Of a DNA stretch of 64,000 nucleotides, positions 36,459-44,637 are shown piece by piece. The position numbers and the translations under genes are program-made. The notes beneath the pieces were generated by a model that did not search any database, was not told where the DNA came from, and worked only from the letters and a program-made list of their open reading frames with translations. The first letter of the stretch is position 1, and each line of letters starts with the position of its first letter. Location: the NCBI RefSeq assembly GCF_002873335.1, contig NZ_MCUW01000089.1:197820-261819 (forward strand), written 5' to 3'. This DNA comes from Vibrio sp. 10N.286.49.B1 (lineage in GTDB: Bacteria; Pseudomonadota; Gammaproteobacteria; Enterobacterales; Vibrionaceae).

Positions 36459-38228
36459 TTAAGACAAGGCCGGCCACTTATCGAACGGTTGCTTTTCAAA
36501 TACCATTTCACCTTTGTCGCCTTTACGGATGTTCAGCCACGCCTGCCAGTTTTCATTATCAATATCAGGATAATCCAATCGATAATGGCTACAGCGGCTT
36601 TCGGTTCTCATCATCGAAGCCTTGAGCTTCATCTCTGCGGTAATGATCATATTTTTCGTTTCATGAGCGAGTCGCAGTTGATGCCTGTCTTGTGCCATCA
36701 ACATCTCTGCATGATGTTCCTTAAGCTCTTCGACATAGGCCAACGCCCCTTGCATCATGCGTGCTTTCTTCACATACAAGACAAAATTGGGAATCATAAC
36801 CCCTTGTAAAACCTGTGTAACCCAGGCAGGACTATAACCACTTTTTCGCTTAAGCGGCGCTAGGATCTCTTGTTTAATCTGTGCCTGACGAGCCTTTGGT
36901 GCCTGATACGAAACAACATCAAAGCTCGCCTTCGCGGCCGCTTCACCGGCAAACGCGCCCTGCACCGCAGAACCGGCCAACGACCCTCCAATCTGGGTAT
37001 AAATACCACCTGACATATATGATCCCAGAGCATCTCCGGCGGCATACAAGCCTGGGATGGTGCTCAAGCCTGTTTCATCGATTGGTACAAGACCTTCGGC
37101 TTTATGAATCGCCATGCCTGCCGTTGAGCCACCCACTTGTTCTCCGCCCATACCGGGAGGGCCTTCGTGGCGTTTTTTAGCAAATAACGACAACAAGCCA
37201 CTCTCTTCTGGAGGACGAGGAGGCATGTCTGTTTGCCTAAATGCCTCTGGCGTAAACGGTCCTTTAGGAAAGGTTGTTGTCACTGATGATGCGTCGTCAC
37301 TCGCTCCATTTCCAGGCCCAGGAGGCCCCATTTTAATCGGCGCACCTTGGGTGTATGCCTGATAGTTCATGTCTACCCCTAAATGGTGATTGACCTGAAC
37401 CCCGGTCAAGCCCGGTTTTTCTTCTACCTGACCATGCCAATTGTCGTAACATGAACCCGAATTTTCTGCTGAACCTGGATGGCCATCATTCCACTCCTTA
37501 CCCGTCACGACCGCGCCGATGTCATAGGCCATAATCGTGCCATCATGAGTTAGGTCGCACATCGGGAATCCATTGGGTTTAAAGCCGCCAGAACCGGTAC
37601 AAAGCACCACGGTTTTCGCGTTGTAAAATATGACCTTATTCTCATCCATACTAAAACCTGCTGCGCCAACCACGCGCCCATCTTCTTTCATAAGGTGGGT
37701 AATCATGATTCGTTCTTGCAATGGAACATTGCGCGATTCCATTGGCCGCATAAAGGACTTATTGCACAGCGGTGAATCAAAGAACCCCCAAGATTTTAGC
37801 TCTTGGACTCGAGCATACGAGTGCTCTGCTACCTGACGTGTAAACACCGGATTACTCGTCCCCAGTGAGGATTCAGAAACCTTAGCAACAAATTCATCAA
37901 TGCTCACCGACGCATTGGCTTTGTCATAGGAAAAAATCCCCTTTGCAAAAGGCGTCAAACCCGAGCTACCTAGGCGTCCCTTTGACACCATCATTACGCT
38001 AGCGCCGGCATCATGGGCCTTCACCGTGGCAAAAAGCCCTGCCATACCGCCACCAATAACCAACACATCGGTATCATGTGATTCTTGAGTAAACGTTTCT
38101 GCATCGATCTTGGGCATGTTCTCAACCGGTGTACCGGCAAAGACAGAGGAGGCAAGCATGGAAGCACCAATCACGCCCCCAGCGACACCAATAAATTGAC
38201 GTCTGGATAAATCGGTTTTATTACTCAT
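36459..38228 (-). CDS. Tat-exported FrdA/AprA-type flavoprotein
   Basis: Flavoprotein of about 589 residues of the succinate dehydrogenase/fumarate reductase/APS reductase superfamily. A Tat signal (LSRRQFIGVAGGVIGASMLA) ends near VFA. FAD-binding follows (VLVIGGGMAGLFATVKAHDAGASV), with a second FAD segment GGIYTQIGGSLAGSAVQGAFAGE. The C-terminal helical domain has the SdhA/FrdA-type MRTESRCSHYRLDYPDID. A Gly/Pro-rich insertion near residues 295-360 includes MGPPGPGNG and EGPPGMGGEQ. No heme or FMN-binding domain is fused, so electrons must come from a partner, presumably the adjacent ferredoxin. I chose ATG 38228; GGAGGT overlaps the ferredoxin stop. The substrate is unknown. Confidence 0.85.
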   Translation of the reverse strand: MSNKTDLSRRQFIGVAGGVIGASMLASSVFAGTPVENMPKIDAETFTQESHDTDVLVIGGGMAGLFATVKAHDAGASVMMVSKGRLGSSGLTPFAKGIFSYDKANASVSIDEFVAKVSESSLGTSNPVFTRQVAEHSYARVQELKSWGFFDSPLCNKSFMRPMESRNVPLQERIMITHLMKEDGRVVGAAGFSMDENKVIFYNAKTVVLCTGSGGFKPNGFPMCDLTHDGTIMAYDIGAVVTGKEWNDGHPGSAENSGSCYDNWHGQVEEKPGLTGVQVNHHLGVDMNYQAYTQGAPIKMGPPGPGNGASDDASSVTTTFPKGPFTPEAFRQTDMPPRPPEESGLLSLFAKKRHEGPPGMGGEQVGGSTAGMAIHKAEGLVPIDETGLSTIPGLYAAGDALGSYMSGGIYTQIGGSLAGSAVQGAFAGEAAAKASFDVVSYQAPKARQAQIKQEILAPLKRKSGYSPAWVTQVLQGVMIPNFVLYVKKARMMQGALAYVEELKEHHAEMLMAQDRHQLRLAHETKNMIITAEMKLKASMMRTESRCSHYRLDYPDIDNENWQAWLNIRKGDKGEMVFEKQPFDKWPALS

Positions 38229-38233
38229 CGTGA

Positions 38234-38449
38234 TTACCTCCAAGAAACCATAACGGGTAAGCTCTTTTCAGGCGTGATCGTGATCGCACCAACCGGACAG
38301 TACAAACGGCATAGATGACAAATCTGACAATCTTCTGGGTACGCGATGACGGCTTTTTTAGTTTTTGCATCAAACTGAATAACGTCAGTTGGACAGCTCT
38401 CAACACAGGTTTTGCAACCTATACAACCTGAAATCTGATGAATTGGCAT
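38234..38449 (-). CDS. two-cluster [4Fe-4S] ferredoxin of the flavoprotein operon
   Basis: Ferredoxin of 71 residues with two complete [4Fe-4S] motifs, CIGCKTCVESCP and CQICHLCRLYCP, spaced as in the beta subunit of APS reductase and in many small ferredoxins. It has no signal peptide. If it works with the Tat-exported flavoprotein it would have to be carried across as a folded complex, as is known for partners of Tat substrates; that is inference. GAGGT lies ahead of ATG 38449. It sits between the reductase (22-bp gap) and the flavoprotein (5-bp gap). Confidence 0.9.
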   Translation of the reverse strand: MPIHQISGCIGCKTCVESCPTDVIQFDAKTKKAVIAYPEDCQICHLCRLYCPVGAITITPEKSLPVMVSWR

Positions 38450-38471
38450 AATGTTACCTCTAAATCTGTGT

Positions 38472-39866
38472 TTAAAATGAAAGCTTCTCGTAATGAATAT
38501 CAGCGGGCGAAATCTCAAGGTCATTCAGGCTGGTTTTCACTGCTTCAAGCATGCCCTCAGGGCCACACAAATAGACACTCCAATTATCGGCCTGAGCACT
38601 TTTTAGTACTTTACTGATACATTCTTGGTCAATCACACCATGAGAAACCTGCGCCTTATTGGTTGGGTGAACACAAACCAATTGTTGAGAGAAATCCGTC
38701 ATCGTCCTTTGGAGCTCTGCAATTTCGTCTTGTAAAACCATCTGTTCAAAATCACTATTACCGTAAATAAGACGCACTGGGCGTGTGTCTTTGGCACATG
38801 CCAATTCGCGTAACAGGCTTAACATGGGCCCAATTCCCGCCCCACCCGCAATCAAAATGATGCCATCCGCTTTTTTACTGTCATCCAAATTCATACTGCC
38901 GTAAGGGCCGTCAATATAGACATCTTGGCCGATTACAAGCGTATGCAAACTCGCGGTGTAATCGCCTAGCTCACGAATCACCATTGAGAACTGAGGGAGA
39001 TCATCGGCGCACGAGGCGATAGAAAAAGGATGGTCATTTAGGTTAAATACGGACTGACTGCTATTCATCCACACAAATTGACCCGCCTCAAACTCAAAAC
39101 GACCTTGGTCCTTTTTTTCCAGTGTTATCTGCCAATCACGACTACTGACCTTAGTCACATCAACCAGAGTAAAAGGTTGTGACTTAATGACCACTTTCTT
39201 GACTGTGTGGTTATAAATCACAAGGGTGACCGAAGCGGTACAAAGCGCCCACCAAATCGCATTAAATTGCGATTCAAATTGCCCATGACTGCCCACGCTG
39301 GTTACGTGTATTGTGGCTAAAATAGCAACCGCTACAAATCCCAACATGTGTGTCAGGCGCCACGTCTCATAACGCATTTTAATTGTGTTTTTAAACACCG
39401 CCATCAGCGTCCAAATAATCATCGTCACCCAAGCAATGAGGCCCGTTAGCATAGTCGGTGCGGTGAGCACTTCGACTAAACTCGTCAAACCATCATCAAA
39501 AGACTGAATAAAGCGCGGGGCGAGAATAAAAACAGGATGCAGAAGAAAAAATACCCCAAGCCATTGTCCAACACTTTTGTGTTTCGCCATGCTCCAATCA
39601 ATATTGGCAAAAAGAGGCAGTGCCTTAACTCGACTGGCTAAAGGGAATTGAATGAAAAATGCCATCATGGCAAGTGCATTAAATAGGCTTAACGCACTCA
39701 GGTAGAGCCCTTTATTGTCCATATCTAAAAATTGTGTGGCGAGAAAAGGGAGCACCAATAACACAGCATAGCCTGCAGCCAACCTTCCGTGTCTAATCGT
39801 CTGTTTTATCCTACGAAATCTTGGCGGTTCACCCGTCAACGAGATTGCTTGCTTCATCATTTTCAT
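38472..39866 (-). CDS. ferric-reductase-like membrane NAD(P)H oxidoreductase
   Basis: Membrane protein of 464 residues. The first half has six hydrophobic segments with paired histidines (VFFLLHPVFIL, WRLTHMLGF, ILATIHVTSVGSHG), suited to heme b. The second half is an FAD-binding domain with HPFSIASC and a NAD(P)-binding domain with IAGGAGIGPMLSLLREL and the terminal CGPEGM. This is the ferric reductase/NADPH oxidase layout, moving electrons from the cytosol outward. As first gene of an operon with a ferredoxin and an exported flavoprotein, it is probably their electron supplier. It is a distant relative of the protein at 10437-11762. Confidence 0.87.
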   Translation of the reverse strand: MKMMKQAISLTGEPPRFRRIKQTIRHGRLAAGYAVLLVLPFLATQFLDMDNKGLYLSALSLFNALAMMAFFIQFPLASRVKALPLFANIDWSMAKHKSVGQWLGVFFLLHPVFILAPRFIQSFDDGLTSLVEVLTAPTMLTGLIAWVTMIIWTLMAVFKNTIKMRYETWRLTHMLGFVAVAILATIHVTSVGSHGQFESQFNAIWWALCTASVTLVIYNHTVKKVVIKSQPFTLVDVTKVSSRDWQITLEKKDQGRFEFEAGQFVWMNSSQSVFNLNDHPFSIASCADDLPQFSMVIRELGDYTASLHTLVIGQDVYIDGPYGSMNLDDSKKADGIILIAGGAGIGPMLSLLRELACAKDTRPVRLIYGNSDFEQMVLQDEIAELQRTMTDFSQQLVCVHPTNKAQVSHGVIDQECISKVLKSAQADNWSVYLCGPEGMLEAVKTSLNDLEISPADIHYEKLSF

Positions 39867-40167
39867 TACCCAATGTCATGGCAAATGGATGTTCAAGAGC
39901 GTGTGCTATTCATGTGCAAATAGCGACAAACTCAAGCTGATATGGTTAGCATAACGAAGTAAGGGTTAATGCAAGGTTAAGACTAAGGCATCGCCTGCAC
40001 AGCCATACTCTTTAACACATTAACTATGCGATGATTGTTGCTCATTTGGTCGATGACTCGCGGGTGGATCCACCTCACAGCTATCACAGATCATATTCAC
40101 ATTATTTAATAGCCATGTAATATGAATCTCATAACCTGTGGTTCCGATGTAGAGTGCAAAGACAGAC
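39867..40167. other. divergent promoter region
   Basis: This 300-bp gap lies between the redox operon and the esterase pair. An imperfect inverted repeat, CATATTCACAT (40092-40102) and ATGTAATATG (40115-40124), lies about 45 bp ahead of the esterase start and could be an operator. No regulator gene adjoins it. Nothing else is clear. Confidence 0.4.
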
Positions 40168-41142
40168 ATGCCAGAGACTATTAAGCACGAGTACGAATTT
40201 GACCCAACCTATGGGTATGATTTTGACAGCCTGTTGCAAGCCAAACCGAGTTCCGTTCCATACGGATTCACCAGTTTCTGGCAGCAAAAGTATCAACAAG
40301 CGTTGAATGTTGCCCCATCACTTAACCTTCAAGACACCGGTATTATTAACAATCATTGGCGAATATTTGATTGTCATTACCAATCGACGGATGGTGTTCG
40401 TATTGGCGGTTGGCTACTGTTGCCGGAAAGAGGCAAGGTCAATAGTGCCATTATATGGGCGCACGGGTATGGCGGCATAGAAGCACCAGACACCAGCTGG
40501 AAACTCAAGCATACCGCCATATTAATACCCTGCTTTCGTGGCATCAGCCGAAGCCAACAAGCATCGATATCCAATGAGCCTTATTGGCATGTACTGCATG
40601 ATATTCAAGACAAACAAAAATACATCATGGGGGGGTGCGTTCAAGATCTTTGGTGTGGTATCTCGGCATTGCTGACGCTTTTCCCTCACATAGATAAACG
40701 CATCGGTCTCATTGGCAATAGCCTTGGTGGCGGTTTAAGCGTTTTTGCTAGCGCCTTTGATAAGCGCATATCACGCTGTCACTTCCACGTCCCCACTTTT
40801 GGCAGTACATCACTCAGGTTCGCGATGCGTACTGCAGGTAGTACCCAGGCACTCATCGACTATAAAGACAGAGATATGATCATGAAAACCCTGCCTTTTT
40901 TTGATGCGTCCTGCGCCGCCAAGTTTCTAACTCAACCCACATTATGGGGTCTTGCCTTGTTCGATCCTTATGTCGCACCTCCCGGACAATTTAGCATCTA
41001 CAACGCCTGTCACAATAAAAAAGAATTGTTTTTGCTCGATGCAGGACATTGTACTTACCACAACGAAGACAAGCAGAATCGTGAATTGAGAAAAAGCGTC
41101 GAAGCGTTTTTTAAAGTATTGGGAGCACACGATGCATCGTGA
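40168..41142 (+). CDS. acetylxylan esterase-like (AXE1/CE7) hydrolase
   Basis: Alpha/beta hydrolase of 324 residues without a signal peptide. It follows the CE7 pattern: GGWLLLPERG, WAHGYGG, a GNSLGGG nucleophile elbow (Ser at about 185), ALFDPYVAPPGQFSIYN carrying the likely Asp (about 266), and GH in LLDAGHCTYH (His at about 294). CE7 enzymes deacetylate xylo-oligosaccharides and cephalosporin C inside the cell. The stop overlaps the next hydrolase gene by 11 bp, so the two are translationally coupled. The physiological substrate here is not shown. Confidence 0.8.
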   Translation: MPETIKHEYEFDPTYGYDFDSLLQAKPSSVPYGFTSFWQQKYQQALNVAPSLNLQDTGIINNHWRIFDCHYQSTDGVRIGGWLLLPERGKVNSAIIWAHGYGGIEAPDTSWKLKHTAILIPCFRGISRSQQASISNEPYWHVLHDIQDKQKYIMGGCVQDLWCGISALLTLFPHIDKRIGLIGNSLGGGLSVFASAFDKRISRCHFHVPTFGSTSLRFAMRTAGSTQALIDYKDRDMIMKTLPFFDASCAAKFLTQPTLWGLALFDPYVAPPGQFSIYNACHNKKELFLLDAGHCTYHNEDKQNRELRKSVEAFFKVLGAHDAS

Positions 41143-41860
41143 ATATCACCGCTGGAGAAGCCCTAACCTCAACAGAGAAATGGAGCTGCTCATCTTTGGG
41201 CATGCTGGCGCGAAGGTATTGGTGTTTCCCACTCGAGGAGGACGATTTTTTGAATATGAAAATCTAGGTTTGGTGAATAGTATTGCCGATAAAATCAACG
41301 CAGGACAACTGCAGCTGTATTGCGTCGACAGTATAGATTCGGAAAGTATGTATTGCTTTTGGGCTCACCCTCATGGCCGTATACATCGCCACAAACAATA
41401 TGAAGAATATATCCTACAAGAAGTCATGCCACTCATGGCCAGCAAAAACGACCACCCATGCACCATCTCCCATGGCTGCTCGCTTGGAGCGTATCATGCC
41501 GCCAATATTTTTTTCCGCCATCCTCACTTGTTCCAAAAACTCGCCGCCTTTTCGGGGCGTTATGATCTGACTTGGGGAATCGAATCATTCAATGACTTAT
41601 TCGATGGGTATTATCATGAAGATATTTATTACCATACCCCTACTCACTTCTTACAAAACTTATCAAATTCCGAGCAACTCCATCATATAAAAAACAGTGA
41701 TATTGTCTTCGCGATTGGCAACGAAGATCCCTTCTTACAAAACAACCATATAATCAGTGGAATACTCAATCAGAAAGGAGTGCTTCATAGGATGTATGAG
41801 TGGGATGGGAGAGCGCACCGTGGGCGCTATTGGCGGCAAATGATTCCACTGTATTTGTAA
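41132..41860 (+). CDS. esterase-D-like alpha/beta hydrolase
   Basis: Putative esterase of 242 residues. The fold begins with a beta strand pair (MELLIFGHAGAKVLVFPTRGGRFFEYENLG), then the nucleophile elbow HGCSLGAYHA (Ser at about 117). A possible acid lies in AIGNEDPFL and the catalytic His in WDGRAHRGRYWRQ. It is a single cytoplasmic domain with no signal peptide. It overlaps the CE7-type gene in the same direction. The pairing suggests that both act on one esterified substrate, which I cannot name. Confidence 0.75.
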   Translation: MHREYHRWRSPNLNREMELLIFGHAGAKVLVFPTRGGRFFEYENLGLVNSIADKINAGQLQLYCVDSIDSESMYCFWAHPHGRIHRHKQYEEYILQEVMPLMASKNDHPCTISHGCSLGAYHAANIFFRHPHLFQKLAAFSGRYDLTWGIESFNDLFDGYYHEDIYYHTPTHFLQNLSNSEQLHHIKNSDIVFAIGNEDPFLQNNHIISGILNQKGVLHRMYEWDGRAHRGRYWRQMIPLYL

Positions 41861-41903
41861 AGTTTAGGGTTTATCGTTAATCGATAGGTCATTCGAGTGA
41901 CAT

Positions 41904-42173
41904 TCAAGCCACCGATAACGGCTTTGTTTCAATGGCGGAATGGGTCAACTTGTGGATGAGGGATTCGCGTCTTATCTCTAAAATTTCCTCTATCAATTTA
42001 CCTTGTGCATCGAGACCAAAGTGCATCGCGTACTTTTTCACTTTCGCAATTTCATTGGGTTGTAAGTGATAAACTTCGCGCTTTAGGTAAGATTCTATCT
42101 CGTGTTTAATGAGACCCCTGTCTCTTAATAATCTTGCGATCACGTTGTCTAAATGGTGAGTTTGTCTGGCCAT
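41904..42173 (-). CDS. 89-residue protein of unknown function
   Basis: Small soluble, mostly helical and charged protein of 89 residues with no signal or membrane segment. It starts MARQTHHLDNVIARLLRDRG, and the middle (HLQPNEIAKVKKYAMHFG) could be a helix-turn-helix-like pair, but I do not recognise a family. AAAGGG lies upstream, though rather far from the ATG. It is convergent with the esterase gene and is followed upstream by a strong terminator. It is likely a real gene on composition and position. Confidence 0.55.
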   Translation of the reverse strand: MARQTHHLDNVIARLLRDRGLIKHEIESYLKREVYHLQPNEIAKVKKYAMHFGLDAQGKLIEEILEIRRESLIHKLTHSAIETKPLSVA

Positions 42174-42315
42174 AGCGGTGTACTTTTCCCTTTAGAAATG
42201 AGTGCGGCGGTCAGCCTTTATTTCATCTAGGCGCGAAGGTACACAGGCAATATGACAATAAGATTAATCCGCTTGTACGCAGCTAAACACAAAAATAACG
42301 GCATCGGCATCTCTA

Positions 42316-42361
42316 GCCCAAACAAAAGCCCATCGCTATAACAATGGGCTTTTGTTTGGGC
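42316..42361. terminator. strong bidirectional terminator
   Basis: GCCCAAACAAAAGCCCAT (42316-42333) and its perfect inverted copy (42344-42361) form an 18-bp stem with a 10-base loop. The built-in A-run and T-run allow function in both directions. It separates the 89-residue gene and the DUF3087 gene. Confidence 0.85.
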
Positions 42362-42405
42362 TTTCAACGTTGAACAGAGTGGTTAGAACACCCGCTACTT
42401 CGACT

Positions 42406-42921
42406 TTATTTGATTAAGCTAACGTCAAAATCTTCAACACTCACTTGCAAAGCCAGCGTATCAATCTTGTTTTCCAAATCACGGATATTGACCTCAAGCT
42501 CTGGCAGTGTAAGCGTATTGTTATCGAGAACGTAGACCTGCTTTAAGCTGTGGTAATAAAAATAAAGAACCACGATGGCATCACGGTCATTCTCTTCAAC
42601 GCGCTGCTTTAATGACTTTAGCTTTCTATAGATACGATTCTGGATCGATTTTAATCGCCATACATAGTAAACCTCGACAAAGTAAGGCGTACTTTTTAGG
42701 TAAGAGAGCACCACACCACAGACGATCACAGCTCCCACGACCCCCATCAGGTTCAAGTGGAAATTCCCGGTCGACTCGCCCGGTACTTGCTGTGCACCAA
42801 ACATAGCAATGAGTATGCTACCAAAACCTACAGATAATACCGCTAGTGCCCCTACTAGAACGACCGTCACCAAATTAAGGCGTTGTTTATAAACTGATTT
42901 ATCTATGTTGATTAATTGCAT
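42406..42921 (-). CDS. DUF3087 membrane protein
   Basis: Protein of 171 residues. Two hydrophobic segments (about 18-42 and 58-78: LVTVVLVGALAVLSVGFGSILIAMFGA; NLMGVVGAVIVCGVVLSYL) precede a long charged helical cytoplasmic region with YYVWRLKSIQNRIYRKLKSL and a C-terminal coiled-coil-like stretch. This is the DUF3087 layout found in marine gammaproteobacteria; the function is not known. It is a single-gene unit. Confidence 0.8.
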   Translation of the reverse strand: MQLINIDKSVYKQRLNLVTVVLVGALAVLSVGFGSILIAMFGAQQVPGESTGNFHLNLMGVVGAVIVCGVVLSYLKSTPYFVEVYYVWRLKSIQNRIYRKLKSLKQRVEENDRDAIVVLYFYYHSLKQVYVLDNNTLTLPELEVNIRDLENKIDTLALQVSVEDFDVSLIK

Positions 42922-43171
42922 ACTTTAAATCTATTAGCGAAATATTCACCCATGATACCCCATATTTACAGCCATAGGCTAACGGTTCCATTAGCAGGTA
43001 TCCGTAACACTCAACGTCTTTGTCGCCTTAAAAAACAGAAGGGTAAAAAATTATCACACATACAATTGTACAATCGCGCTTATGAGCATATAATAACAAT
43101 TATGTCGGTCTTAACACGAATATATTCCCAAAAATAAACGGCAAGCGACGTCAACTAAACACGACAAATAG

Positions 43172-43330
43172 GGAACCCTTTTAGGGGCACTCTTCGGTAT
43201 GTTAACGCCATTTTGTAGTGCCGCTGTTGCCCCTGTCACGATGGCGAAACGAAAGGCGGTTATCGCGTTTGTGGGAATAATATTAACAACAGCCATTGTT
43301 GGCGGTGCTATCTTCCAATACGTGGTTTAG
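43172..43330 (+). pseudogene. C-terminal remnant of a membrane permease
   Basis: A 52-codon frame directly after an in-frame TAG reads GTLLGALFGMLTPFCSAAVA...AFVGIILTTAIVGGAIFQYVV. This looks like the last two membrane segments of a permease, with the G-x-L-x-G...TPFCS pattern seen in YraQ/DUF318-type permeases. The remaining 250 or so residues are absent upstream. Such permeases often neighbour ArsR regulators, and an intact ArsR gene follows 55 bp downstream. I read this as a permease gene lost by internal deletion; the family call is tentative. Confidence 0.5.
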
Positions 43331-43385
43331 ATTTGACGCGTCACCATTGTGGGTGACGCGACTCTTTGATGAAAAGGTAACAATC

Positions 43386-43781
43386 ATGATGGATGAAAAA
43401 TATATCGATTCACTAAAAGCCTTATCGGAGCCCAACCGATTACGCTTGTTTTGGTTATTTCTTCATGTCGATAAGTGTATGGCCGTCGCAGAAGCGATGG
43501 ACATTATTGGTGACACTCAATACAACGTGTCTCGAAATCTCAAAATGCTCTATCGCGCTGGGTTACTAAACCATGAAAAGAAAGGGAAATGGGTTTTTTA
43601 TACCCTAAAAGAGCAAAGTTCCGCTCACTGCAAGGCATTAGTCGATTCGGTTAAGTTTTTACCAAAAGACGAGTTTGAAGAAGTCACGACACGCTGCGTA
43701 CTTCGTTTGTCACTCAGAGTAAATGGTGAGTGTGTCTTAGGTGCGGATACCGACATCTGGCGCGACGCACTCAATGAGTAG
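43386..43781 (+). CDS. ArsR-family transcriptional regulator
   Basis: Small winged-helix regulator of 131 residues. LKALSEPNRLRLFWLFLHVDKCMAVAEAMDII is followed by the recognition helix region TQYNVSRNLKMLYRAGLL and the wing KKGKWVFYTL, the classic ArsR fold. Cysteines at DKCMAVAE, HCKALVD, TRCVLRL and GECVLGAD are possible metal or thiol sensors, but none forms the ArsR CVC motif. I chose ATG 43386 with AAGG ahead. It follows the permease remnant and lies nine bases before the pentapeptide gene. Confidence 0.85.
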   Translation: MMDEKYIDSLKALSEPNRLRLFWLFLHVDKCMAVAEAMDIIGDTQYNVSRNLKMLYRAGLLNHEKKGKWVFYTLKEQSSAHCKALVDSVKFLPKDEFEEVTTRCVLRLSLRVNGECVLGADTDIWRDALNE

Positions 43782-43789
43782 CTAACACA

Positions 43790-44239
43790 ATGAAAACGCT
43801 TACTAAAATTGAATTGGATAACCTTTTAGAACAACACACGGCTTGGTTGGAAAATAAAGGCGGTCAACGAGCCGATTTAAGTTATACAGACTTGAGTCAC
43901 ATGGATCTAAAAGGCTCCGTATTGCAATGCGCTAACTTAACTCGCACCAATTTTAACGATGCTCTGCTGAACGCAGTAGACATGAGAGATGCTGACATTA
44001 CGTATGCAAGTTTTAGGCATTCAAACCTCACCGATGCAAACTTTCAAGACGCTGATTTACGTAATTCCGATTTTCGCGCTGCCCGGTTGCGAAATACCAA
44101 TTTTCATCGAGCCGATTTGTATCGTGCTGAATTTGATGATACTGGTGTAAATAAAGCGATGTGTCATCTACCTAAGTTAACCAATACACTCATTGAATTG
44201 CGTGACGTTAATCGACCACATTGCTCAGACCCTTTATGA
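43790..44239 (+). CDS. pentapeptide-repeat protein
   Basis: Protein of 149 residues. From about residue 28 to 125 it consists of A(D/N)LXX-type repeats (ADLSYTDLSHMDLKGSVL, ANLTRTNFNDALL, ADLRNSDFRAARLRNTNF). These form a right-handed quadrilateral beta-helix of about 18-20 turns' worth of pentads. Some such proteins mimic DNA and shield gyrase; others have no known role. It is nearly contiguous with the ArsR gene and probably cotranscribed. The 3' end is part of a tandem 23-bp duplication. Confidence 0.88.
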   Translation: MKTLTKIELDNLLEQHTAWLENKGGQRADLSYTDLSHMDLKGSVLQCANLTRTNFNDALLNAVDMRDADITYASFRHSNLTDANFQDADLRNSDFRAARLRNTNFHRADLYRAEFDDTGVNKAMCHLPKLTNTLIELRDVNRPHCSDPL

Positions 44240-44269
44240 TTAATTACTCAGACCCTTTATGATTATAGG
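44224..44269. repeat. tandem duplication of the pentapeptide gene's 3' end
   Basis: CTCAGACCCTTTATGATTA occurs at 44224-44242 and again at 44247-44265, a 23-bp period. The first copy holds the last codons and stop of the pentapeptide gene. It looks like a slippage duplication. Confidence 0.8.
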
Positions 44270-44637
44270 TAGACGGGCCAAGTTTTACGCCCTAATCCCT
44301 CACCTAGATAGCTTTACTGACATCATTAGCCAAATATAAGCGTCATGCATTTCTCACATACCAGAACTATAGACATTACCTATCAATAGGCACCGGCTCA
44401 GTTGGGTCGGCTTCATTCTCGTCATTGGTTAATGTCGTAGGAAACAGATACTTTTTACTCAAACGAGCTCTACTAGAGTCACCTGCTTACAATACCTTCA
44501 GTTGAGCCTAACTAAGTCATTGTTTATATGTTCAAAAAACACTAACAATTTTGATTAGTAATTTATAATGCATTGTCACGTCAGTCATGTATATAATTAT
44601 ATAGAGCTAGAAATTACGTTGTACTAGGTAACATTGA
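44270..44637. other. intergenic region without recognised gene
   Basis: This AT-rich gap precedes the orphan gene at 44638. I see no coding frame, strong hairpin or known operator. The last 100 bases are markedly AT-rich and may hold the promoter. Confidence 0.4.

Noticed and set aside
40092..40124. Imperfect inverted repeat ahead of the esterase pair
   Set aside because: AT-rich, imperfect, and without an adjacent regulator gene; too weak to call an operator.
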